Shown piece after piece: positions 38,101-48,853 of a DNA stretch of 64,000 nucleotides. A model generated the notes under the pieces. The model was not told the DNA's origin, did no database searches, and saw nothing but the letters and a program-made list of their open reading frames with translations. This DNA is from Cordia subcordata. Taxonomy: Eukaryota; Streptophyta; Magnoliopsida; Boraginales; Cordiaceae. A program made the translations under genes and the position numbers. Each line of letters opens with the position of its first letter. Position 1 is the first letter of the stretch. The stretch is taken from assembly GCA_028554755.1 (NCBI GenBank), contig JAPTOF010000010.1, positions 446,501 through 510,500 on the forward strand, written 5' to 3'.

Positions 38101-39559
38101 AATATGACAAAAATGAAGACGACAATGCATGAGGACGTGTCATTTTAAGCAAAAACGCCTAGGTGGAATACCCTAAAAATGATCAAACATGGTCAAGACA
38201 GCCTGAACGATCCTACAGCTGGCCTGGTTACAATACATCGTCTATATTGAAAGAAACTACGCTTTTTCATCAAGCAGAACAACAAGAAACTGAATTAATT
38301 AACTAGTGCACTCCAACCAATGCTATGCATGTATCACCAATCACACAATTGTATTCAATTTCTACACATAATAATGATATTGTTTCCCGGTAGCTTTAAT
38401 TATGTTACACAAATGTATACTAAGATTAAGTATATAGATTCAAAATATTCTATTTTTTTCTTAAAAAAAAATCCAAATTAAAGAGTAAGAGTTTTGTTCA
38501 CTAGGACCGTCTTTAATGATGCGACTCGACAAGGAGGTAGAAGCGATCGAAGAGGGAAAGATATATCAAGTACAATAACTAAAAGAAAAAATGGTCTATT
38601 TCTCAAGTAACTTTAGATCATAATTAAAGTGTGATTGTTTAGACTGAACACAACCTAAAGGTTCCATGCTTTGGTGGCCATGTACATTGCACGTAGAGCA
38701 CTACTCTTTTATTTGTTTTCCTAATTAGAATGCATAAAAGCCTATCTACCAATTAAAGTCGTGTATGTTATATATTTATCTGAAATCTTAAATTTTAAAA
38801 AACATATAAAATTATATACTTTTTAAATTTAAAATTTCAGATAAGTGTATAGCATAAGTTCGTGTATTGCGTGACTCTTCAACCGTCAATATTACCAAGA
38901 GGGTAAGAAAAAGGTTAATAATATGTCCCAAACATGACACACAATCATGCATGTACTCGCGTAGCCAAACTACATGTGTGTGCGCGTATATATATGTGTG
39001 TATATAATATAACATGGATGCATAATTCACCCCCGAAAAGGAGGTATAAATTATACATGAAAAGGTGATTATAAAGAGCTTATAAGTTAGCACTTTGATA
39101 ATATTATATATGAACATGAAACATACGAAAAATAATATTGAAACAAAGTGTTAGCAAGTACCTGAACTTCATAGGTTCATTTGATATGGTTTTGGATCTC
39201 TCGGCTATGGAGGAAGGGTTGGTATCAAGAAGAAGATATTCAACCTCTCCTTTGTCACCATTGAAGCCTATGTTCTTGTATCCATAACCATAAGGATTTG
39301 CAGGTCCTGCTTGCTGCTTTATACACGAGGGTTTTGCAAAAAAATCGAAACTTTCTTCTTCCATTCTTTTAATAATAGCTTCGGAAACGCCATGGTTGAT
39401 TACATTGAAGAACCCAAATTCTTCACAAGCTTTCACTATTTGTTTTGCTACCTCTGACCTTTCGGCGGCAAGGTCAATGATTGGGAGTTCAATATGTCGT
39501 ATTTTTTCACCGCCAACTGGGGTGTTGGTGGCGGTGGCGGTGGCGGTGGCTACCACCAT
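35122..39559 (-). CDS. GA2ox: gibberellin 2-oxidase (2-oxoglutarate/Fe(II) dioxygenase)
   Basis: Inactivates gibberellins by 2-beta-hydroxylation, using 2-oxoglutarate, O2 and Fe(II); cytosolic. Exons on the minus strand are 39559-39162, 36786-36378 and 35406-35122. They join in frame at GT-AG sites to give 363 residues. Evidence: DIOX_N region with IELPIIDL and VKACEEFGFFNVINHGV (about 23-58); the GA2ox-typical GPANPYGYGYKNIGFNGDKGE stretch split over 85-105; iron ligands His224 and Asp226 (GFGEHTDPQ) and His281 (SVRHRAV); the 2-oxoglutarate Arg291-x-Ser293. The two-intron structure and sequence fit the C19-type GA2ox family. Odd: a His-rich insertion at about 190-217 between NYYPP and the HxD motif, and an extra acidic tail (EKDDDDQ). 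I use the ATG at 39559 because its context (AACATGG) is good and the MVV start is common in the family. An in-frame ATG at 39646 (poor context) would add 29 Ser/Thr/Pro-rich residues. Confidence 0.93.
35612..35756. mobile_element. MITE family C copy in GA2ox intron 2
   Basis: The ends GTGTTTATTATATACTTTTC and, in reverse, GTGTTTGTTATATACTTATC are inverted, with AAATTTTAAAA-type symmetric interior. Related copies lie at 38761 and 54393. It contains only A/T-rich filler. Confidence 0.5.
36974..37159 (-). pseudogene. coding-like fragment inside GA2ox intron 1, family unknown
   Basis: A 61-codon minus-strand frame with non-random composition (KSRKPGGKGRNLPDIV, NGGYVFYMKQTP) sits ~190 bp upstream of exon 2 in the same orientation. 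I do not recognise the family. There are no matching splice sites that would add it to GA2ox in frame and no promoter of its own, so it may be a captured gene fragment or a chance frame. Confidence 0.3.
38761..38861. mobile_element. MITE family C copy in GA2ox intron 1
   Basis: A palindrome of about 100 bp. The left arm is TTATCTGAAATCTTAAATTT and the right arm in reverse is TTATCTGAAATTTTAAATTT. The outer ends are degenerate. Confidence 0.5.
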
Positions 39560-39658
39560 GTTGTCTAGTGGTAAGGTATAATAAGAAGATGGAGTAGAAA
39601 GAGTTGAGAGTGGAGGGGTCTCAACAGAAGGTGATAATGGGATCATATATATGCAAAA

Positions 39659-39743
39659 GACCGGGGAGAGGAGGGGGGGGCGGGGGTTGTTGTTGGGGCA
39701 GGGTGGGGGTGGGGGTTTGGTTGGCGGGGGGGGGCGGTGTGTG
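39659..39743 (+). promoter_or_regulatory. G-rich, quadruplex-prone tract in GA2ox leader/promoter
   Basis: On the plus strand, the template for GA2ox, runs of 4-10 G repeat many times (GGGGAGAGG, GGGGGGGCGGGGG, GGGGTGGGGGTGGGGG and so on) within 85 bp. The GA2ox transcript would carry a C-rich/CAA-rich leader. This is the densest G-run cluster in the window. Confidence 0.6.
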
Positions 39744-39749
39744 TGAGGT

Positions 39750-39757
39750 ATTAAATA
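39750..39757 (-). promoter_or_regulatory. TATA-like box of GA2ox
   Basis: TATTTAAT on the minus strand would place the transcript start near 39720. The leader would then be about 75-160 nt depending on which ATG is used. Confidence 0.4.
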
Positions 39758-40157
39758 AGATATAAGCTTTGAGCTTCTTGTAACCTAGAGCAAGGATGAA
39801 GTAGAAGTATCGAATTTTTGTCACACGAGCATGTTAAAAAATCTCGTCAAAAAGGAGGAAACAAGAAAGAAGGTTACATTTGTTTTTTAAAAGACAAATA
39901 TTTGCTCAGCACTCACGTAAGCGTGTGTGTGTGCACCATGATTGATTTTTTAATGGGTACAATATTATACTAATTCCGTCCTTCAGAGGTGTCCGATCAG
40001 TAAGAGTTGAGATCGAATGCTCAACATAAGAGATGTGTAGTAATACAAAATTTGCCAGTTGGTAGTCAAATTCCATTAATTATTTTGATAGTTGGGTTTT
40101 GATAGTAAATTTTTTTTTATTGCACAAAAAAAAAAGGAAAATTACACCAACTCCATG

Positions 40158-40223
40158 CCACTTTTTCCCTAAGAGGGAATCTCTATGCACGTTTACATAA
40201 GCAAATCATCAATGTTGACTTTT

Positions 40224-40261
<38 letters not shown>

Positions 40262-40312
40262 TTAGAATTTAATAACCGGCTTTCGAAACATTGTGCTAGG
40301 ATCACGCCTTGT

Positions 40313-40356
<44 letters not shown>

Positions 40357-40475
40357 CCGTCCAGAACAAGAAAATGTTTGAATTCAATGATGCATTTAGT
40401 ACCTTTTTTTCAATTATGGAAACATTGTGGAAATAAAAAATGTGAGTTTCTCTGTTGTAGTTGGGTTTTAGTGAT
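40158..40475. repeat. segmental duplication block 1, copy at 40 kb
   Basis: Homologous, same orientation, to 50631-50942. Shared phrases in order: TTTTCCCTA-GAGGG, TAAGCA-ATCATCAA, TTGTTTTAGAATTTAA, CTTTCGAAACATTG, GCTAGGATCA, CTTGTTTTC, CCGTCCA, CATTATGGAAACATTG or close variants, and TGTGAGTTT. (AT)n arrays at 40226-40257 and 40319-40348 have expanded within it. Confidence 0.85.
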
Positions 40476-40916
40476 GGTTAGCCATCAGCGATCGAATTGA
40501 GGGGAAAAAATAAATTAACTAATTGGTTAAATATGGGTCAACAACCTACTAACCATTTAGAAATAGATATATATGATATTGTTTTTTAAATGATTCATCA
40601 CCAAAACAGAAAAAGGAAAAAAAAAAAGATCAACTGATTTGGTATTTGATTTTCTTCTAATTTTTCTTTGTTTAATATAATTAAGGGAGACCATTGAACA
40701 ATAATAGAATATTTACACCCTGTACAAATTAATCTTGGGACCTACATTAAAGCAGCCATGTAATATTGACTAGAAAAGCACATTTTCCATTCAAATGAGT
40801 AACCAAATAGAGCCATATGAATTTTCTTGCTTGTGGAAACTTAAGAAGGTTGGCTGATCATTGAAGCTTTCATTTGATAACTTGGGCACAACTAAGCATC
40901 CTTGTTACTAATAACG

Positions 40917-40953
<37 letters not shown>

Positions 40954-42784
40954 GTATTTATGTATATATGTGTATATACATCATTCTGTTCAAAACAATT
41001 CTTCTTCAGAAATGATTTATGTCACCACTGGGGCCTATATATTTAGTTAGCTAGTATCTCACACTTTTGCCTCAACAATTCAAATATATGCTACAAAAGT
41101 TCCATAATTCTACTAACATATTGTGTCATATAATGTCGATTAGACTTTCTAAAATGAGTCAATAGTTGGTTAAGTTAATCATAAACTTAAACCTGGCTCT
41201 TCACCTTGGATACAAGGTCTAATTAATTAGTAGCAATCTTCTACAAATTAAATCCCACTCTCCACTGTGAAAGACTGGTCAGGAACATATAAAGTTACGG
41301 GAGAAATTTAATAATGACCGAATGGTTTAAATCATTTTATGATAAATTCAGCACGAATTTTAATAGAGAATACACTAACTCTAATAGCTAGTACAAGGCT
41401 AGTTTAACAGTTAGTTGGTTGTACCAATGAAACATTAGTTTGTTGTGCCATTAAAACATGCTCGATGCACACCACAACTGGCTATTATATGCTGTTGAGA
41501 TTAGAAAAAGAAAATAGCAATGTGATTATTGAGTCAATAATTGATTATGACAAGTTGAGTTATGCGAATATATAGTACTACTTTCTGTACAGTATCAAAA
41601 CAATTACAATTAGAATGTGTACGTTTTTTTGCTACATTACTCGTGTTTAGATGTGACAAAAGGTGAGCCACAGCTCACAAACCTACATTTGAGAACAGGA
41701 ATAATAGGAATTGTTGGTCTGGAATGGTATGAATAATATATATATATGCTGCTTGCATTGACATGCATTTTATAACTTCTTTACTTTAAAGAGGTAGCAA
41801 AAAGTCTTTGCCTAGATACTCTCTAGCTTGCTTTAACATAGATCATTACCACTCTTGTAATGCCCTACATTGAGTAGGGAGGGAGGTTATATGTAATTTG
41901 AGTTAGCTTCCCAATTATTAGTCTAAGACGTTAACTTTTCAACTTACGATAAGATAAGTTTATAGAGACAGATATTTTACATAAACTTTAACGACTTAAT
42001 CTCTCAGTTTTACCCTTGATTACTCAAATAGGACCGCTATTTGTATAGCATATTGATTGAAATACATCAATAAGTGAAACGATTTTGAACATTTTGCATA
42101 AATTATGGACAACGTCGTAATCAAATGATGTCTATATCGGAGGGTGGTTAAGCCAAGATTCAACCATTAGCATTTGTTGCACATCCCAAGAAGGGAAAAT
42201 ATATATATGGGGCACCCAATTGTACTATGAGACTTTCCAAACCTTTCAATTATATGTATATATATTTTCTACAAAATTCCCACCAAAAGTTCTTATTCAC
42301 TTCTTTTACTGTTATGAGAAAAATTAATAATAAAAAATAATAATAAGAAGAATTTATTAAAATAATCTTAATTCTTAATCATAGTTGATCATTCTTTCAA
42401 AATGACGTTATGACATTATAAAAAGTTAATCTAAATTTAAAGGAAAATCAAACTAATGTGACCATTTATGAAAATTACATGCTCCGTACCCAATTATTAT
42501 ACGAATCTTGCGTGCCCTAGGTGCCCGCAGTTTGCACTCAAAATGGTATAACTACCACTTGAAAATACATTGAATTTAAGATTAAGACAAATTCCATTTA
42601 ATAATTGCCTCATATAATATTACAAGCTAAGTATTACAATTTAAATGATTCATTGTCGGTCCTTTCTTCTTAAAGACAACGCCTAATTAAGTATTTGGGG
42701 GGTTTTTCTATTAAGCTAGCCACTTGAATATTTCAAGTATATATCTTACCGGCATATGTTAATTCGTCTACAATTTATTTCGAT

Positions 42785-43150
42785 CTCACCGCAAAAAATT
42801 TGAAAATAAGCGGCCTTCTGACGGCTATTTTCTTAAAATCGCTACCTATAGTGTTATAATTGTTTTGTCAAATTGTTGCTAAAAGTAGACATAGGCGGTG
42901 GTCTTTGCAAAATTGCACAGCCAATTGCAATCATATGCGACAGTTTTCTCCAACAGTCGCCTATGGTGGCACGTTTTATTTTTTAAAATAAACAAATTGC
43001 ATATAGTTAGCAGTTTTATAACACCCGGCCACATTTTGTTTTTCCAAATAATAAAAAATGGATATAGGTAGCGGTTTTTGAAAACCTCTGCCTATAGTGG
43101 CAAACTTTAACTTTTAAAAAATGAAAAATGCTTGTCGGCGAACGGTTTAG
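42785..43150. mobile_element. CACTA-type subterminal repeats (remnant)
   Basis: Short motifs recur in both orientations: CCTATAGTG (about 42844 and 43101), GCCTATGGTGGC (42960), TAGCGGTTTTTGAAAACCTC (43068) and CGACAGTTTTCTCCAACAGT (42939). Such TAGGCGGCGGTTTT/CCTATAGTGG repeats are typical of subterminal regions of plant CACTA (En/Spm) transposons. I found no terminal CACTA ends or transposase, so it is a fragment. Confidence 0.45.
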
Positions 43151-43332
43151 TAAGAAAAACAATATAGCTCCAACAACAATAAATTTTTCCTATTCACTTT
43201 CGTTTTCTTTTTCCTATATATGTAAAATATAGCTCCAATAACAATAAATTTTGCTCCGCGAGTCTTTTTATGATCTAGTAAGAGGTATGAATCTTAAAGT
43301 TATGAACAATAAATCATAAATCAAATTCTCGA

Positions 43333-43335
<3 letters not shown>

Positions 43336-43376
<41 letters not shown>
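43336..43376. repeat. (AT)n microsatellite
   Basis: About 41 bp of AT dinucleotide with one ACAT break. Confidence 0.95.
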
Positions 43377-43829
43377 TGGACATAGACAAGATCATCTATT
43401 TATCCGTCCCCCTCTTTCAGGGAAAGGGACTAGGCGAACCACTTGTCTAAGCTGACCAATAGGGGGTGGCTGTCAATACCAGACGACAGCCATATTTTTA
43501 AACCTACGCGAGATTGAAGGTGTTTCAACAATACATGATTTCTATAAATGATATGTTTCATGATTTCAGAAAGAAAAAATTCTGCAGCAGTTGCTTCAAT
43601 AATTCTTGTCCATTTAAACTAGTGGGTACATATGATCAACAGCAGGGATGGGCCATGGTCAGATAAAAGCTCATGGCTACAAATTGACCCTCTCTAGCCG
43701 AAGTACTTATGCTACGTACATTTCACAATCACATGTATTTATCTTCTCTATATGCAAAAGCCAATTAATATTATTCTTCTGTTTATGATGGGAAATTCAT
43801 ATCGAGTGAGATGTTTCTGTAATTATCAA

Positions 43830-44290
43830 TGTAGATAGGGGACCAGACCCACCCGATCACTAACACTCGTCCTCCGTCATATCTGTATAACGAATATCAC
43901 CATGGGTCGAGCAACACTCGGATCTTGTCATCCCTTCCCGATCACCTTCTTTACCCGTGCCAAACTCGCGAATAACCTCCCACACATTTGACACGTGTCC
44001 CTCCACAGGTTCTATAAAGAGTACAACGCACACAAATCACTGTAAAATTTTTCCATTTCAAGAATACTCCAAAATAGAGAATATTCTCAATTTTCTCTGT
44101 CTTACTGAAGACACATTTTACATACATACTTGCTAACTTAAGCATTGCAGAGCCTTTGGCCGACATCACATCGATGTCAAGCTCTCTTTATTTTGCAGGA
44201 TACATCAGCATTGGACCCACGCTAATCGGAATATCCATCTTCCACTGGTTATTTACGCAATTAATGTGACTATAATTATATATCACATCT
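43830..44290 (+). mobile_element. LTR-like fragment
   Basis: A TATA box, CTATAAAGAG (about 44012-44021), is followed ~110 bp later by TGCTAACTTAAGCATTGCAG and AGCCTTTGGCCGACATCACA (44131-44176). This is the TATA-leader-signature arrangement seen in the other LTR fragments here. The upstream part is comparatively GC-rich, as in a U3 region. No gag-pol. Confidence 0.45.
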
Positions 44291-46379
44291 ATATCGAATA
44301 TATATCAATTACACCAATGTGGTCCTTAGATGTCAAGTATATATTATATTCTTTTATAAGTCATTGGATAAGATAGCTAGGTCCTTTTGCAGCATCCCTC
44401 AACTGCAGATGTTATCATTTTTATGATTAAAAATCTCAATCATTTCTTATGATTATTTTGGTATAAGAAATGAGTATTTATTTCAACTTAGAGTTAAGTT
44501 TTCTAGCTTCTATAAATTAGATATATAGGCCCTGATGCCTGTAAACCAATGTTAAGCCACTGATTGAGGAATTTTTAGCCATTTTTGAAAATTAAAGGCA
44601 ATCAGTTCATATTGAAGTTTAATATTTTGGCTTTAATAATTTAAATTTTCAAATGAAGTAATCACTTATAATATTTGATGTTAGAGCCTAGATGATGAGG
44701 TTTAAGTTTTGTTATACCACCCGTTTGTAACACTGTGGCTTCTTCTTATAAAGGCTTAACCAAAAAAACGATTCATCTTATAGGTGAGGAAGTGTGTTCA
44801 CAACAGATAAATAATACAAAAATCCCCTCTCTAGTAATGTAAACTTTTGTGTGGATTATGTAACCAATTAATATGTTAAAAATCATAAACTCTATTCTAA
44901 AATCAATTAGTATTAGGTAAAATTGCTCAAGATTCTAGCTTAGAACTTACGATTTCTGTATATAGGAGGAAGCATAAAATCTAACTGTTTAAAGTAGTAC
45001 ATTATTTACTAAAAAGCTAACAAGAGCGAAAATTGATTGGCAAAATCATTGTCATAGGAAGTATATATTCTAACTTCTCTTTTGACTTTTGGCACCTTGT
45101 AAACCTAAAAAAGGAAAGAAGAAACTATAAATTAACCAATGTTTTGTGAAATGACATGACCTTATAATTTCACTTACCATAGGTTGAGGTAGAGTTTGTA
45201 CTCAACATATATCTAGATCATCTTGTGCTTACACGCCATCTTATATCAGCATATCTCCATAACGAAATTAATGCCAAGGAAAAAAAAAAAAAAAGGGAAG
45301 TCTATTCTATCAATTTGCTTATTGGTTAAATACTTAAACTTTCTTTGCAAATTGATGTAATTATTAATACAATGCACGCAATGATCATACGACAAAGAAG
45401 CATTCCACCGTCAGGATGATTAAGGCCTTGGATCATTTTCTGGAATGTTGAATTGTAAAAATATGAAAATTATTAAAAATCAGCATGATGGGAACAAGTA
45501 ACAGAATAGCAGTTTAATTAGACGCTTCTTATTATTGGAAGTTAGCTAGACTGAGTTTTCAGGTCTTGTCAGAGAATAAAGTTTATTGAAATTATTGATT
45601 AGAAGGTTGACAGTTGGAAGTTTCTTTTTTTTTCAAATTTTCTTAGTCTACAAATAGTATTTTCATGTGACATACGTGTAATATCGGTTGAATAATTACA
45701 CAAATTGACTAATTAATTTGGGTTCGGAGCAACCAATGGGAGAGCATTACTTAGACCAAACGTCAGTGCTAATGACAACTCTTTAATGAAATGAGAAATA
45801 AGGGTGGCGATTCCTCAAATCATTTGCGAAATAGTATTTATTGGCTAAATTTCCTTTCAAACAAATATATATATATATATATATCTATATATATATATGT
45901 ATATATGTGCATGTGTAATATATACATATATAATGAGCAGATAAGGCTGGGATGGACCAAGTCTCTGGTGGTACCAATTATTGGGCACGTCAAATCATTT
46001 AATTTCATACACAATTTGGTAAACAAAACATGGTTAACCAGGTCAAATGCTTTGGGGCAAGCAGAAGAATGAATGAATGTGAATGAGATCATGAAAATGA
46101 AATCAAAGTGTTGCACGTGTCAGAAACAATATCAGGATATTAATTGCATACGTCTCTCCGTTCGTGTGGGTGTCTTGAGCATTTAAACTTTAATCCCCAC
46201 AACCGGCCTTGTGAAACAGAAAGACCTGTCTTCAATGATCCATGGCCGGCAATTAAATATAAATATAGCTTGTTTAATTTATACAAAGCCATACACACAC
46301 ACACACACACACACTTCTTTTTCTAGTATGGGTATGATCCGAACCCGCTATAACTAAAACAGTTGGAGCTTGAATCTTT

Positions 46380-46650
46380 AGAGATAAGCATATATCGGCA
46401 AATCACGTGTCCCCTGAGGTAGGTACCCAAAGAGGGTTATAAATAGGACTCTCCGTCACAAGGAAAGGTAAGAGAAAAAAACTTTAAAATTACATTAGCA
46501 TTATCTGTTAAAGAAAAAATCCATGTCGCGTCAAAGCAGCTACTAACTTGGCCATTGGAATCCCTTTGGTTGGTTTTAAACTGATGTTCCTCTTGGAGGT
46601 CAGGCGGTTTGATCTAATCTTTGTAGGTCAAGCAAAAAACTCTAGGAAGA
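46380..46650 (+). mobile_element. LTR-like fragment
   Basis: GGTTATAAATAGGACTCTCC at about 46436-46455 is followed ~85 bp later by TACTAACTTGGCCATTGGAA and TCCCTTTGG (46541-46569). The TATAAATA-GACTCTCCGT phrase is shared with the minus-strand fragment at 59.0 kb, showing the two are relatives. Confidence 0.45.
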
Positions 46651-47571
46651 TCAACCAATAGCAGCCAAGAGTTACCAGACACTTACTTCTATAATTTTCG
46701 ATTTCTTTTTGACTAACTTCGTTAGCATATACAAATTCATCAAATATAAATAACCGGGTTACTTGTTTTTAACCTGTAAAAAGGGGAGCACTGTGTTAGA
46801 TAACTATGGCTAATATTGAAATCAGGCATATTAGATACTTTAGCATTTGATCGGATATTGTGGAGAGCTAATAAATAAGATGACTTTGCAGAAGAATTAA
46901 TGGCATAGTCGAATTGTCAGTTCCCCATATATATGCTGTATTTGGAGTGATTTCTCTTAAGATACTTATTATATGTGAAGGAAGCAATTTTAACTCAAAG
47001 CAATCATACTTTTTATCTTATAAAATATAAGTAATCCATTCTCGACTTATGTTTTGTAATGATAAATCTTATTATAAGCATCTTGTAGAAACTCAAAATG
47101 AACCATATCCTTCTATACAAAAAAGACATCTTATCGTAAGCTTATATCAAACAATAATCGATTTCATATTGGGGAACAAAATGTTTAGTTTAATTTGATT
47201 TAGTTCAAGTATACGGCTAGATTTTTATTGTGTCGAAAGGGGATGGGTCAGAAGGGTCGTGCCAGGCTCAACTCCTCGATTCTGCTTGCTAACTATATGT
47301 AGCCTACTCAATTTCCTGGGCCGGTCGAAATTTTTTTCTTTTTTTTTTTTTTGTGGAATCCAAAAGGGATAACAGAAAAGCAGATAGGGCCTTCTTTTTC
47401 TGTTTTCTTTCTCCTTTTATTTTTCGTTTTTTTTTTTGGGGGGGGGGGGGTTAGGTTGAAAATGGAGGCTAAGCCACAGGGGCTGCTTTTTCTAACATTT
47501 CATTATCGAGACTGGTTTGAAGGATGCGCAGGTGTTTAAAACTATTCGTTGAGTTCAAGTTTGATTAACAA

Positions 47572-48032
47572 TTGAAGTTTGTCCAGTTCTCATTTGATAA
47601 AATAAAACAGTTCTTTTCAAATGGTGCACCAACAATTGCTGGATATAATTTGATGCTTATAGAACACCTATCTCTACAACAAGACTCCTTGAAAATGATC
47701 ACTTGTCAGCTAAGTTATTAGTTTAGGGACGAAACCATGACAAATTAAAAATTATTTTGATTGTCATTCTATCTTTAATTAGAGATATAACATTTTTCAT
47801 CTCGAATAGTAGTGATCAGAAGTCCATTACTCATATTTGTAAATATTAAAATTAAGGCCAATTAATCCATCTTGATATGACTGAGAGGACTTTTAATTCC
47901 AAGCCCTTATGTTTTTTTTCCCCAAGACTTGTTGAGACCAGTAATTATTCGAGTAACAGTAAAAGTTCTAACCCAAAGGGTCATGCCATGTTACCCTAAA
48001 GATTGAAAAAATAAAATAGCTCGGCTAATTAA
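47572..48032. repeat. segmental duplication block 2, uninterrupted copy
   Basis: Homologous to 50953-51170 plus 53654-53826, same orientation. Shared phrases: GAAGTTTGTC, TCTCATTTGA-AAAATAAAAC, AAAATGATCACTT, TTTAGGGACG, ACCATGAC, then ATCCATCTTGA, CAAAGACTTG or CAAGACTTG, TCATGCCATGTTACC and CTAAAGATT, CGGCTAATTAA. This copy lacks the foldback element and MITE that split the other. Confidence 0.85.
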
Positions 48033-48853
48033 AAATATTTGGAAGCTCAAGTGTCCCCAGTGCATCTCTTTTTCGAGTAGCAGGAACACTGAGACCATAC
48101 ATTGAACAATACAGAAAGCTGCAAAATCGGCCAGATTACATTCTCAACCATATTTATAGGGAAGTTAATAAATGCACGGATTGGCTTGCAAATCACATAC
48201 TCAATCTTTCATTGGGCACTCATCGGCTGCAAGACCCCTGGAAAGATATTATAGAGCTTCCCAATAATTATTTTAGTGGAGTTTGTTTTCCTCAAATGAT
48301 CCCACTTAGCTCGACTTTACCTCCTTTGGAAAACACCCCACCCACATACAGAAACACACACAAAAAACCAGTATATGTATATAGGATGATTGTTGTTTGG
48401 ATGTTGCTATATTAATTATTCAAACTGTGCTAGCGATGCTGTGATGCAATAGAAAACTTGACCACTAAGAAGAAACTTGCTCGTTCAACAATGAGGTTGG
48501 ACCAGACAAAATTTATAAAATTACATAACGAAAACCCTCCCCTATTAATACAAATACACGAAAAAGGTTGAAATTAAGCCACATACTTATAAACTAAAAG
48601 CCCATAAAAGCAGCATAATGTGCAGAAAGAACAAACAAGTACTAATTGGGGAATTACAATAGAGACAGTTGAAGAAAGAAGAAGAACCCAGCATGACATT
48701 ATTAAGAAAAATAATAAGTAGCTAAAAACTCTGACCTTTTAAAAGGCATTTTTTGAATCTATGGATATAATTTAGCTGCTCTTAAGAAGTTATTCTAGTG
48801 CTAAATAGTGATCTGTATAGTTTTTAGCAACCTCGTCACTTCATCTTCAGAAC

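Larger units (their letters stand above)
36787..39161 (-). other. GA2ox intron 1 (2,375 bp)
   Basis: A large first intron with donor CAG|GTACTTGC at 39161 and acceptor GACAG| at 36787. It contains a MITE family C copy (38761-38861), a coding-like 61-codon frame (36974-37159, -) and a 25-bp direct repeat (ATCGAAGCCATAACCATTTTC at about 37928 and 38027). Confidence 0.85.
40476..48853. other. gene-free region with TE remnants
   Basis: No gene supported. It contains a (CA)n(TA)n array at about 40917-40952, a CACTA-like region, (AT)n at 43336-43376, two LTR-like fragments, (CA)n at 46292-46313, a T-rich to poly-G tract near 47340-47450, and duplication block 2 at 47572-48032. Confidence 0.5.
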
